DNA from: Leucobacter chironomi DSM 19883
GTDB lineage: Bacteria; Actinomycetota; Actinomycetes; Actinomycetales; Microbacteriaceae
DNA: 64,000 bases
Reading direction: 5' to 3'
Assembly (NCBI RefSeq): GCF_000421845.1
Contig: NZ_ATXU01000002.1
Coordinates: 310,001-374,000 of the forward strand
Within the stretch, counting starts at the first letter, position 1. Every line of letters starts with the position of its first letter. Position numbers and translations under genes: made by a program. Below are positions 16,394 through 24,523 of the stretch, piece after piece. Below the pieces are notes generated by a model that was not told the DNA's origin, ran no database searches, and saw nothing but the letters and a program-made list of their open reading frames with translations.

Positions 16394-17407
16394 ATGGATA
16401 CGATCAACGAGCTGGCAGCAGATGAGCGCACAGCGAGGATCATCCTCGCGGTCGCGTCCGAACCAGGTGACGCGGTGACGGGGCGGATGATCCGCACCGT
16501 CGGCGCATCCGAGACCATCGCCCGCGTCCTCGCCGATGAAGTCCCACCCCGGCCGGATGGTGACACCTGGCAGCGGCGCCTCGCACCACGCATCGACCTC
16601 GCGCAGACGCGACGGGTGCTTGCTGAGACGGAGCGGCCTGGGATGCGGGTGTTGATCCCTGGCGATGCTGAATGGCCTGCCGGGGTCGACGCGCTCGGTG
16701 ATGGTGCACCGGTGGCGTTGTGGGCGAAAGGTGACATCGGGCTGCTGAGCCGGCCGGTGTGGGATCGCCTCACCGTCACCGGGGCCAGGGCGTCCACCGC
16801 TTACGGGGAGCACGTCACGACGGAGTTGGTGCAGTCGGCGGTCGCCGACTCCCGTGTGGTGTTTTCGGGCGGCGCGTATGGGATCGATGGTGCCGCACAC
16901 CGTGCCGCACTCGCCTCCGATGGTTCAACGGTCGCGGTGCTCGCAGGCGGCCTGGATCGGCCGTACCCCGTGGGGCATGCTGATCTCTTTACTCGTGTCG
17001 GCAAGGACGGGCTGTTGCTCTCGGAATTGCCGCCGGGTGCGGCTCCGACGAAGTGGCGGTTCCTGCAACGCGGCCGGCTTCTCGCCGCGCTCTCCGGGAG
17101 CGTCCTCATCGCGGAAGCCGGCTACCGTTCCGGCACCCTCCACACCGCCGCCCGCGCATCAGAGCTCGGCCGTCCGGTCGGTGCGATTCCCGGGCCGATC
17201 TCGAGCGCCACGTCCACGGGGTGTCATCGGTTGCTGCGTGACGGGCTCGCCGCGGTGGTGACTGGCTATGACGATGTGCGGGAGTTGCTGCATGGGGTTC
17301 GTGATCGGGCTCACCGTGCCGTGCAGGAGCGTGCGGGGCTCGAGTCCGACCCCCTCGATGCTGGGCCGCCGGCGCAGGGTCGGGATTTGCGGGGGCCGGT
17401 GTTGTGA
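16394..17407 (+). CDS. dprA: DprA-like DNA-processing protein
   Basis: A 337-residue member of the DprA/Smf family (Rossmann-type fold), which in competent bacteria loads RecA on incoming single strands. Visible motifs: the TGARASTAYG block, then FSGGAYGIDGAAHRAAL, LAGGLDRPYPVGHADLF, and the RSGTLHTAARASELGRPV pocket. ATG 16394 is favoured over 16373, as only the former has a purine-rich site (GAGGGAG) upstream. It is out of place in a transfer operon; here it probably handles incoming ICE DNA with SSB and ArdC (inference). Confidence 0.9.
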   Translation: MDTINELAADERTARIILAVASEPGDAVTGRMIRTVGASETIARVLADEVPPRPDGDTWQRRLAPRIDLAQTRRVLAETERPGMRVLIPGDAEWPAGVDALGDGAPVALWAKGDIGLLSRPVWDRLTVTGARASTAYGEHVTTELVQSAVADSRVVFSGGAYGIDGAAHRAALASDGSTVAVLAGGLDRPYPVGHADLFTRVGKDGLLLSELPPGAAPTKWRFLQRGRLLAALSGSVLIAEAGYRSGTLHTAARASELGRPVGAIPGPISSATSTGCHRLLRDGLAAVVTGYDDVRELLHGVRDRAHRAVQERAGLESDPLDAGPPAQGRDLRGPVL

Positions 17408-17414
17408 GGCGGGT

Positions 17415-17424
17415 GGTGCACCTG
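17415..17424 (+). promoter_or_regulatory. ICE repeat element copy 5 (GGTGCACCTG, exact)
   Basis: Exact copy 53 bases before GTG 17478, in the short gap after dprA. Confidence 0.5.
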
Positions 17425-17477
17425 GTGTGAAGGCGGCCGGCTCGTGTCGCTGATGAACAAACACCAGGAGGTATCTC

Positions 17478-20400
17478 GTGTCAGGATCACTCGCCCACAT
17501 CACGCAGCCGGAGGCTGCGCCACCCAGAACGGGGGTGCGTCGCTGGCTGTCAGCACTGCTCGCGCTCCTGGTCATCGCGGGTTCTTTCGCGCTCGGCCCC
17601 CAGGCTGCCCATGCTGGCAGTGAAGGGGTTGGGTACTGGTCAGATGGTGCGTTCCTTGGTGCGTACAACACGGATGTGGATGGCCGGCAGGCGTACTGCG
17701 CGGACTTGGACGCGGACCCGCCCTACGGCAACACATCGGGGCCGGAACGGATCACGTCACTGGATTCGTTGTCGCGGCAGCAGCTTGCCGAGTTGAACTA
17801 TGTGATGGATCGGTGGGGGCAGTCGGGCGATCCGAATGTCACCGCCGCGGTCGCGCTGCATGTGTGGTCGGTGGCGAGCCCTGGCCGGTATAACTCGCAC
17901 GGCATGTCCGGTGACGATTACTACATTGCCCGCGCCCCTGCGTCGGAGCGGGGAACGATCCTCGCGAACCTCGCCGCGATGCGGCAGGAGGCTGCTGCAA
18001 ACGCGGTCACCGACCCGTCACTGTCGCTATCGCTTGAGATGTCGGATCAGTACGCGGGCACCCTCACCGTCGCCACCCACCCCGCAGGACTCACCGGCGC
18101 GGCGACCTTGTCGGATGCGGTCTTCGCTGACCGTTCCTCGGCGCGCACGATCGGCACCGGAGCGCACCCGATCACCGGCACCCCCGCAGACGGTGTCCCG
18201 TCCTACCGGGTCGGCGCATCGATGAACATCGATGCAGCCGGATATGGTGCAGCCCTCGATCTCTACACGACCCCAGGGAAGCAGCGCCTCATCGCCGCCG
18301 TCACCGGGTCATCCACCGGGCTCTCGGCGTCGGCGGAGTCGCCGCTGATCGAGCTTGATTTCCAGCCGGAGATCACCACCCAGGTCACCTCCCGCTACGT
18401 CGCTGAGGGTGATGCGTTCGTGGATGGGCTCACGGTGTCGGTGTCGAAGGGCACCTGGATTCACCTGGGCGGCAACCCGATTGAAGTGACGGCGACCGGC
18501 ACCCTGTATGGGCCGTTCGATGAGCAGCCGACCGAAGCCGACACCCCACCCGTAGGAGCCCCCGTCGCAGGCACCGAGACGGTGACGTTGACGGGTACGG
18601 GGTCGTATACGTCGCCGGGCACGATCGTTGCGCCGGAGTCGGGGGTCTACACGTGGGTGTGGAGCATCGACAAGGCCGCGCACGGTGAGAACGCGAAGTA
18701 CCTCACCGACTCATTCACCGACCGCTTCGGCCAAGTCACCGAGACGTCAGTGGTGCCGTTCCAACCCGACGCTATTTCGGAAGCAGACCAGCGCCTCGCC
18801 GTCCCCGGCGACGCACTCACCGACACGATCACCGTCAGTAGCAGCAATGGTGCGTGGTTGAAGAAGGACGGCGCTTTCATTCCGGTGGTGTTCGAGGGCA
18901 CCGCCTACCAGGTACCCGGCACGCTACCCCCGGCACAGAACGCCGCGATCGACCCGAACGCGGTGCCGCTCGGCACCGTCACGGTCACCGCCGACGGCCC
19001 CGGCGTCTACACATCGCCGCCAGTCATCGCACCAACGGGCGGGTTTGTGACCTGGGTGTGGGAGGTTCGGATAACTACGCAGCCGGAGTGGGTGCGCGAC
19101 TACCTCGCCACAGACTGGGCCGACGAGTACGGGATCAGCGTGGAGACGACGTCGGTGCGGTGGCCTGTCACGGTGACCTCGCTGATGCGGGAGTACAACG
19201 TGCACCCCGGCGGACGCGCCTTCGATGTGATCACCGTCACGGGGTTCCCGGCGAACCACGGCGATTTCGCCGGCGACGGCTACTGGAATGCCGACGTTGA
19301 CGAACTGCATCACACCGTCTACGGCCCCTTCGCCACCGACACTGAACTCACCGACGCTCTCGACCTCACCAGCGCGCCGGTGCTGGCGGAGCTTGTGACG
19401 CCGGCACGGAATGGGGTCTACAAGCTCGGGTACACGGATGAGGACAAGATCGTGCCGACCGAGCCCGGCTTCTACGTCCTCGTCACCACCTTCACAGGCG
19501 ATGACCGGGTGCAGCCGTATGCGTCGTCTCCGGCGGATGTGCTGGAACGCTTCTACGTCCCACCCACCGGGACCGACGTCCCCGTGTCGGTGGTGACGCA
19601 GGCGACATCGGAAGCGTTCGTCGGTGAACCGTTCTCGGATACCGCGCTCGTGCAGGGCACGAAGATTCCCGACGGCGCCTATCTGGTGTTCCGCGCCTAC
19701 GGCCCCCACCCGGCCGACGCCGGAGCCGTGTGTGAGGTGCCGTTCTACGAGAGCGAGGAGATCCCGGTCACCCAGGCCGGTGTCTACCGCTCCGGCACCA
19801 CCACCGTCACCGAGCCGGGGAACGTGTACTGGGTCGAATCCCTCTACAACGCCGACGGCGAGATCATCGCCGAGGGTGTGTGCGGTGCGCCGGGTGAGAC
19901 GACGGTCGTGAAGGATCAGCCAGAGGAGCTGACCGTGAAGACCAACGCTGTCTCGACCGTGGAACTGGGTGATCCGGCGCATGATGTCGCGACCGTCACC
20001 GGCACCGTCCCCGACGGGGCACGCCTGGTGTTCGAGGCGTACCGGCAGGACAGTGACATCGCGAGCTGCACCCCGAAAGAACTCGTCTTCACCTCCACAG
20101 TCATCGAGCTAAATGGTCCGGGTGAGTATCGCTCCGACGAGGTGATCTTCGAGACGGCGGGCACCTACTACTGGGTGGAGACCGTCACCGGCAAGGACGG
20201 CACGATCCTGCACCGTGGGGTCTGCGGCGCACCGGATGAGACCACCACCGTCACCGACACCCCGGAACAGCCAAGGACTCCGGACACTCCGGGTGAGCTT
20301 GCGCACACCGGCGGCGGCGGCGACTGGTGGCCGATCGGACTTGCCGGTGGGCTGATCGCCGCGGTCACCGGTGGGGTGCTGCTGTTCGGGCGTCGCCTCG

Positions 20401-20492
20401 CGATCGCCCGCGAACGCACCGGATACGTCCGTGACGAGGACCTGTCGTTCGAGGAGTTCAAGGCCCAGTTCGAGGGAGCAAAGGAGGACTAA
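17478..20492 (+). CDS. Sortase-anchored surface protein with five Ig-like repeats (LAHTG signal)
   Basis: A 1004-residue cell-wall protein. A signal peptide spans residues 1-46 (cut near AHA-G). Residues 47-180 recall a thioester-adhesin head: AYCADLD has the Cys, but the place of the partner Gln before the W in ALHVW is not Gln, so a bond is doubtful. Five related domains follow, each opening with a TxVTS / TQATS-type strand (near residues 300, 430, 565, 700 and 815). The end has LAHTG, a membrane helix and Arg residues, the LAxTG form used by class E sortases. GTG 17478 follows AGGAGG. It probably serves donor-recipient contact (inference). No sortase gene is in the ICE portion seen. Confidence 0.85.
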   Translation: MSGSLAHITQPEAAPPRTGVRRWLSALLALLVIAGSFALGPQAAHAGSEGVGYWSDGAFLGAYNTDVDGRQAYCADLDADPPYGNTSGPERITSLDSLSRQQLAELNYVMDRWGQSGDPNVTAAVALHVWSVASPGRYNSHGMSGDDYYIARAPASERGTILANLAAMRQEAAANAVTDPSLSLSLEMSDQYAGTLTVATHPAGLTGAATLSDAVFADRSSARTIGTGAHPITGTPADGVPSYRVGASMNIDAAGYGAALDLYTTPGKQRLIAAVTGSSTGLSASAESPLIELDFQPEITTQVTSRYVAEGDAFVDGLTVSVSKGTWIHLGGNPIEVTATGTLYGPFDEQPTEADTPPVGAPVAGTETVTLTGTGSYTSPGTIVAPESGVYTWVWSIDKAAHGENAKYLTDSFTDRFGQVTETSVVPFQPDAISEADQRLAVPGDALTDTITVSSSNGAWLKKDGAFIPVVFEGTAYQVPGTLPPAQNAAIDPNAVPLGTVTVTADGPGVYTSPPVIAPTGGFVTWVWEVRITTQPEWVRDYLATDWADEYGISVETTSVRWPVTVTSLMREYNVHPGGRAFDVITVTGFPANHGDFAGDGYWNADVDELHHTVYGPFATDTELTDALDLTSAPVLAELVTPARNGVYKLGYTDEDKIVPTEPGFYVLVTTFTGDDRVQPYASSPADVLERFYVPPTGTDVPVSVVTQATSEAFVGEPFSDTALVQGTKIPDGAYLVFRAYGPHPADAGAVCEVPFYESEEIPVTQAGVYRSGTTTVTEPGNVYWVESLYNADGEIIAEGVCGAPGETTVVKDQPEELTVKTNAVSTVELGDPAHDVATVTGTVPDGARLVFEAYRQDSDIASCTPKELVFTSTVIELNGPGEYRSDEVIFETAGTYYWVETVTGKDGTILHRGVCGAPDETTTVTDTPEQPRTPDTPGELAHTGGGGDWWPIGLAGGLIAAVTGGVLLFGRRLAIARERTGYVRDEDLSFEEFKAQFEGAKED

Positions 20493-20536
20493 CCACAGAC
20501 TGCTGACCTGCCGGCACCCCCATGGCGGGTCGGCAC

Positions 20537-20573
20537 GGGAGGGCACGAACCACCCCCAGGTTCGTGCCCTCCC
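20537..20573 (+). terminator. Strong hairpin terminator after surface-protein gene
   Basis: A 14-base perfect stem (GGGAGGGCACGAAC with its complement) and 9-base loop, 45 bases after the stop. It has no long T run, but is strong enough to end the transcript before the next promoter region. Confidence 0.7.
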
Positions 20574-20597
20574 ACCTGCGTTCCCGGGGGCGGTGCG

Positions 20598-20607
20598 GGC
20601 GCACCTG
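20598..20607 (+). promoter_or_regulatory. ICE repeat element copy 6 (GGCGCACCTG)
   Basis: One mismatch to the element. It lies between the terminator and GTG 20648 (40 bases), so a new transcription unit most likely begins here. Confidence 0.45.
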
Positions 20608-20647
20608 CATGGCGACACCACTGCACTCCACGGAGAGGAACCGTTCT

Positions 20648-21235
20648 GTGACGCCGAAGCCCCGCTACCGCCGCACCCACCCCGACCACCAGCCCCCACG
20701 CACGGTGAAAGCATCGAAGTCTGAACCAGGAGGGCCGGTCGTCGTGCCGGTGGTGGAGTTCACCATCACCGCTAATGGTTCGATGACAGTCACCGTGGAC
20801 GGAGAGGCGTATCAGCCGGAGCCCTTCGCACCGGGCTGGCGGCGCGAAGCGTTCCCGACAATCCTCGACGCCCTCACCGCCCAGTATCGGTCGCCGCTGC
20901 GGGTTCAGGTACACGAGGCCGACGGGTCAACGTTCACCGACATCATCACCCCGCCCCGCGAACGCCCGACCCCGAAACCCTGGCAGCCCACAACACCTGC
21001 GGCGGTGTCGCCTCCGGTGCCAGCCGCGCAGCCGGTGCTGCATCAGGTCGCAGGGGCGGGGTTCGTGCCGGGTGAGGATGTCGCCGTCGCGATCATCCAC
21101 GCCCACACCGACGCCAGCACCGACGGCACCGCCCGCACCCTCCTCACCGCAGATCAAGCAGCCCTTGCGGTGACGGGTGAAGTGATCCTCCTCGGCCGCA
21201 TCTCCGGCACCCTCAGCATCGGGCGAATCCGATGA
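20648..21235 (+). CDS. Small ICE protein upstream of the coupling protein, unknown function
   Basis: A 195-residue protein that I cannot name. A basic, Pro-rich N-terminus (1-35) leads to a small beta domain (VVEFTITANGSMTVTVDGEA) at about 38-100. A Pro-rich linker follows, then a second small domain (GAGFVPGEDVAVAII to the end). GTG 20648 is chosen because GAGAGGAA lies 7 bases upstream; the frame is open further left through the terminator, which cannot be coding. The stop overlaps the VirD4-like start, so a partnership with the coupling protein is likely. Confidence 0.6.
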   Translation: MTPKPRYRRTHPDHQPPRTVKASKSEPGGPVVVPVVEFTITANGSMTVTVDGEAYQPEPFAPGWRREAFPTILDALTAQYRSPLRVQVHEADGSTFTDIITPPRERPTPKPWQPTTPAAVSPPVPAAQPVLHQVAGAGFVPGEDVAVAIIHAHTDASTDGTARTLLTADQAALAVTGEVILLGRISGTLSIGRIR

Positions 21236-23016
21236 GTACGCCGCGGCAGGGTGGTGCGTTTGGGGATGAGCTGGCGAACTTCGGCATCATCGCCCTCATC
21301 GCCGCCGCCGTCATCGCCGTCCTTCTCCGCGTCGCAGGAACCGTCACTGCCTGGGTCACCGGGGCCGTGCAGCCGGCGGGCGGGGTCGAAGCCGGCCTCG
21401 GCGTGCTCCTGCACCCCGCAGACCCCGGCAGCGCCCTCGGCACCGACGGGCTGAACCCGGTGGCCTACTGGATCGTCGCCGGCATCCTCATCATCGCGGT
21501 TGGGAGTGCGGGGTGGTGGGTGTGGCGGTTCTTCCGTGAGCAGTCGCGGCAGACGAAGGTCGACCCGTACCGGATCGTCGGGATCGCCACCCGCACCGAC
21601 GTCACGACCGCAGCATCGGAGAAGGCGCTGTTGCGGCGGGCCGGGCAACTCCGACCCTCCATCCAGAACCCGGCCGTCACCGATGTCGGCTACCTCCTCG
21701 GCGCATCCAGAAACGTAAACGTGTGGGCGAGTGTGGAGGACTCGATTCTGCTGATCGGGCCACCTCGTTCAGGGAAGGGGCTGCATGTGGTCATCAACGC
21801 GATCCTCGACGCCCCCGGAGCCGTCGTCACGACCTCCACCCGCCCCGACAACCTCACCGCAACCTTGAAAGCGCGGAGCGCGGAGGGACGGCCATTGGTG
21901 GTGTTCGACCCGCAGCACCTCGCCGAAGGCGTCCCCGCAGGACTCCGATGGTCGCCAATCCGGGGATGCGAGGATCCGCTGACGGCGATGATCCGCGCCA
22001 CCGGACTCGCCGCCGGTACCGGCCTTTCTGCTGGCGGTGTTGAGGGTGGGGACTTCTGGGAAGGGAAAACCCGCACCGCTCTCCAAGCTCTCCTCCATGC
22101 CGCTGCTCTCGATCACCGGACACCGGCTGAGTTGTTCCGGTGGACCCTCGATCCTGCCGCAGCGTCCGATGCGGTCGCGATCCTCACCGCGAACCCGAAA
22201 GCGGCGACGGGGTGGGCGGATTCGTTGCAGGCGATGATCGACGCAGACCCCAGAACCCGCGACTCCATCTGGCAAGGCGTGTCCCTCTCCCTTGCCGCCC
22301 TCGCAGACCCCCGCGTCCTCGATGCCGTGAGTCCCGGCCCGGAGGAGCGCTTCGATCCGGAGGAGTTTCTGCGTAAGCGTGGCAGCGTGTATCTGCTGGC
22401 GACGGGTGCGGGGGCGAACAACAGTGCCGCTCTGGTGTCGGCATTCGTGGAAGACCTCGTCGAAGCCGCCCGCCGCCTCGCCGCCAGATCACCCGCAGCC
22501 CGCCTCGACCCACCCCTGCTACTGGCGCTGGATGAGATCGGAAACCTTGCTCCGCTACCGTCGCTTCCGACGTTGATGGCAGAAGGTGGGGGTACGGGGA
22601 TCACGACGATGCCGGTGCTGCAATCGCTCGCGCAGGCGCGGGAGAAGTGGTCGGATAACGCGGCCGGCGCGATCTGGGACGCCAGCATTGTGAAGATCAT
22701 CCTTGGTGGCGCATCCAACTCCCGTGACCTTCAAGACCTCGCCACCCTCATCGGGGAACGCGACGAGATCACCGACTCCACCACGATCGGTGACCACGGC
22801 TCCCGCACTGCACAACGCTCCATCCGCCGGGTGTCGATCATGCCGCCCGACGTGATCCGCACCCTTCCATTCGGTACCGGCCTGATCCTGCTGCGCGCCG
22901 CACCGCCGATCGTCGCGAAGCTGCGTGCTTGGACGCGCCGCAAGGACGCGAGTGAGCTGCAGACGCAGCGGCGGTTGGTGGAAGAGCTGCTGCAAGTCGG
23001 CACCCCGAACACCTGA
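21232..23016 (+). CDS. VirD4/TraG-like type IV coupling protein
   Basis: A 594-residue coupling ATPase that recruits the DNA-relaxase complex to the channel. Two membrane helices lie near residues 15-40 and 75-100. Walker A (GPPRSGKG) is near residue 178 and the Walker B segment (LLLALDEIGNLAPLPSLP) near residue 430, followed by the ITTMPVLQSLAQ stretch typical of TraG/VirD4. ATG 21232 overlaps the upstream stop as ATGA. Its presence implies that the ICE moves single-stranded DNA by a relaxase, which is not seen in this window. Confidence 0.9.
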   Translation: MSTPRQGGAFGDELANFGIIALIAAAVIAVLLRVAGTVTAWVTGAVQPAGGVEAGLGVLLHPADPGSALGTDGLNPVAYWIVAGILIIAVGSAGWWVWRFFREQSRQTKVDPYRIVGIATRTDVTTAASEKALLRRAGQLRPSIQNPAVTDVGYLLGASRNVNVWASVEDSILLIGPPRSGKGLHVVINAILDAPGAVVTTSTRPDNLTATLKARSAEGRPLVVFDPQHLAEGVPAGLRWSPIRGCEDPLTAMIRATGLAAGTGLSAGGVEGGDFWEGKTRTALQALLHAAALDHRTPAELFRWTLDPAAASDAVAILTANPKAATGWADSLQAMIDADPRTRDSIWQGVSLSLAALADPRVLDAVSPGPEERFDPEEFLRKRGSVYLLATGAGANNSAALVSAFVEDLVEAARRLAARSPAARLDPPLLLALDEIGNLAPLPSLPTLMAEGGGTGITTMPVLQSLAQAREKWSDNAAGAIWDASIVKIILGGASNSRDLQDLATLIGERDEITDSTTIGDHGSRTAQRSIRRVSIMPPDVIRTLPFGTGLILLRAAPPIVAKLRAWTRRKDASELQTQRRLVEELLQVGTPNT

Positions 23017-23035
23017 AAGTGACGAGGGGCCGGTG

Positions 23036-23045
23036 AGTGCACCTG
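23036..23045 (+). promoter_or_regulatory. ICE repeat element copy 7 (AGTGCACCTG)
   Basis: One mismatch to the element, 49 bases before ATG 23095, in the gap after the coupling-protein gene. An inverted repeat (ACCCCGACCGGGGC) just follows it. Confidence 0.45.
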
Positions 23046-23094
23046 AGTGACAGAGCACCCCGACCGGGGCTGCCGCTGTCACGAGGAGTGTCCA

Positions 23095-23559
23095 ATGGCT
23101 ATCCACACGCAAGAGTCTCTGTCCGGGTTCATCGCTTCCGAACCGCACCTGTCGTTCACCGAGAAAGGCGACGCGCGACTGTTCGTGAAGATCGGGCAGG
23201 AACACTACCGCAGGGAAGACGATGGCTCGTTCACGCAGACCGAGACTACCTTCCATGATCTCGTCGCGTTCCGGAAGACCGCCGAACGCGCCCACCAGCG
23301 TTTCGCGAAAGGCGACAAGTTCGTCGCTGAGGGCTACACCCACCACTACGACCGCACTGGCGACACCGGACAGACGGTCAGAGCCGAGGAGTTCGTTGCA
23401 AAGAAGATTGGGCACGACCTCGCCCGCACCCGCTACACCGTCGATCGCCCCCGACGCACACAGGCAACGGACTCGCTCGATGCCGGACTTGAGGACGCCG
23501 CACTGTCCACGGATGCCCCGCGCCGCGCGTCCGCGGGTGCCGCAACGGTCGGAAGGTGA
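23095..23559 (+). CDS. ssb: Single-stranded DNA-binding protein (SSB)
   Basis: A 154-residue OB-fold protein of the SSB family. Residues 5-115 carry the fold: LSFTEKGDARLFVKIGQEHY, the ETTFHDLVAFRKTAERA strand-helix and GDKFVAEGYTHHYD, matching the W(F)-x-V-VFRNLAE area of SSB. The tail lacks the acidic DDDIPF tip that recruits host repair proteins, a common trait of SSBs on mobile elements. ATG 23095 follows GAGGAG. It coats transferred ICE DNA (family knowledge). Confidence 0.85.
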   Translation: MAIHTQESLSGFIASEPHLSFTEKGDARLFVKIGQEHYRREDDGSFTQTETTFHDLVAFRKTAERAHQRFAKGDKFVAEGYTHHYDRTGDTGQTVRAEEFVAKKIGHDLARTRYTVDRPRRTQATDSLDAGLEDAALSTDAPRRASAGAATVGR

Positions 23560-23568
23560 GAGCGGATC

Positions 23569-24174
23569 ATGGTCGATGAACTGCCCGACACGGGTGATAG
23601 CGACGCTGGTGAAATGGCGGAGGACGAGTTCGATGAGAGCTACGATCCCGACACCGACACCTCTATCTCTGACGACGACACAGCGGGTCCGCCTGGACCG
23701 GTGAACTGGAACCTCCTCACCGCCGATGCTGCGGAAGAAGAATGGCTCGCACTCAACGAATGGGTGCACTGGCTGCGCCACACCTACGGCCTCCCCGTTG
23801 CCGTCTGCCCGCCGTTCTGGCACCGCCACCCAGCCTTGGTGTGGGAACTGTCCGCGTTGCACATCCACTGGCTGTGCGCGATCCACCCCGAAGCGAAGGG
23901 CAGCGCGATGCTCGTCTGGCACCGCGACTTCACCGAAGCCCAAGAACGCCTCCGGCACTGGACCGCCGCCTGCGGCACACGCCTGACCACTGACCGCCCC
24001 ACTCGCCGCATCGCCTGGCCCGGCGAACCGGATACAGGCCCCATCGAAGACATCGTGATCTCGAACCGAGAGGAAGACTTCGTTGAGTTCATGCACGCCG
24101 ATGTGGAAGCGCGCCGGCGTGCCGAGGATCAGTTCATCGCAGGGCTCGTCCTGAGAACGGGGGAAGTGCCATGA
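23569..24174 (+). CDS. DUF4913 domain protein
   Basis: A 201-residue protein. Residues 1-50 are acidic. Residues 55-165 hold the DUF4913 pattern: LNEWVHWLRHTYGLP, then CPPFWHRHPALVWELSAL and VWHRDFTEAQERLRHW. The domain is frequent in actinobacterial plasmids and ICEs beside relaxase and coupling genes, with no proven role. ATG 23569, 9 bases after the SSB stop, has GGTGAGAG upstream. It ends in ATGA overlap with the next small gene. Confidence 0.8.
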   Translation: MVDELPDTGDSDAGEMAEDEFDESYDPDTDTSISDDDTAGPPGPVNWNLLTADAAEEEWLALNEWVHWLRHTYGLPVAVCPPFWHRHPALVWELSALHIHWLCAIHPEAKGSAMLVWHRDFTEAQERLRHWTAACGTRLTTDRPTRRIAWPGEPDTGPIEDIVISNREEDFVEFMHADVEARRRAEDQFIAGLVLRTGEVP

Positions 24175-24362
24175 GCAGGGGTGACCGCAGGCGGGGTGAG
24201 GACAGACGCTTCACCGTCGAGGCAGTGCCGCGCAGTCAACCTGACTTGCATAAGCTCGCGCAGGTGTTCCTCGGCATGGCCGTCAGCAGATCGAAGACGA
24301 ACGACGCGCCCACGCCGGATGCCACCGATCCTGGGCGTTCTGAGCCCGACAAAGTAGAATAG
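24171..24362 (+). CDS. Small basic ICE protein of 63 residues
   Basis: A very basic N-terminus (MSRGDRRRGEDRRF) followed by a short helix (PDLHKLAQVFLGMAVSR). ATG 24171 overlaps the DUF4913 stop as ATGA, which strongly supports translation. Function unknown. The small size and charge would suit an excisionase-like or relaxosome accessory factor next to the recombinase (inference only). A TAGAAT box over its stop may start the recombinase transcript. Confidence 0.65.
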   Translation: MSRGDRRRGEDRRFTVEAVPRSQPDLHKLAQVFLGMAVSRSKTNDAPTPDATDPGRSEPDKVE

Positions 24363-24523
24363 AACCGACGCCACGACCTTACCGGGCCGGGTGCGCAGTC
24401 TCTTTGCCCTTGTGGCTTACCCCGGTTCCTTTCCGGCGGACGTGTTTCCCATTTACGAGTCGCACCGCGTGACGCTTCGCCGTCGCGTTGGCTCCCACCC
24501 ATCGGTGAGAGGAAACACGACTC
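24355..24523 (+). promoter_or_regulatory. Recombinase leader: -10 box and competing stems
   Basis: TAGAAT at 24355-24360 is a fair -10 box; no clear -35 is seen. If used, the leader is about 155 bases long. CGTGTTTCC (24441-24449) can pair with GGAAACACG (24511-24519), hiding the GAGAGG ribosome site. GAGTCG (24457-24462) can instead pair with CGACTC (24518-24523) just before ATG 24524. The two pairings exclude each other. Confidence 0.35.
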
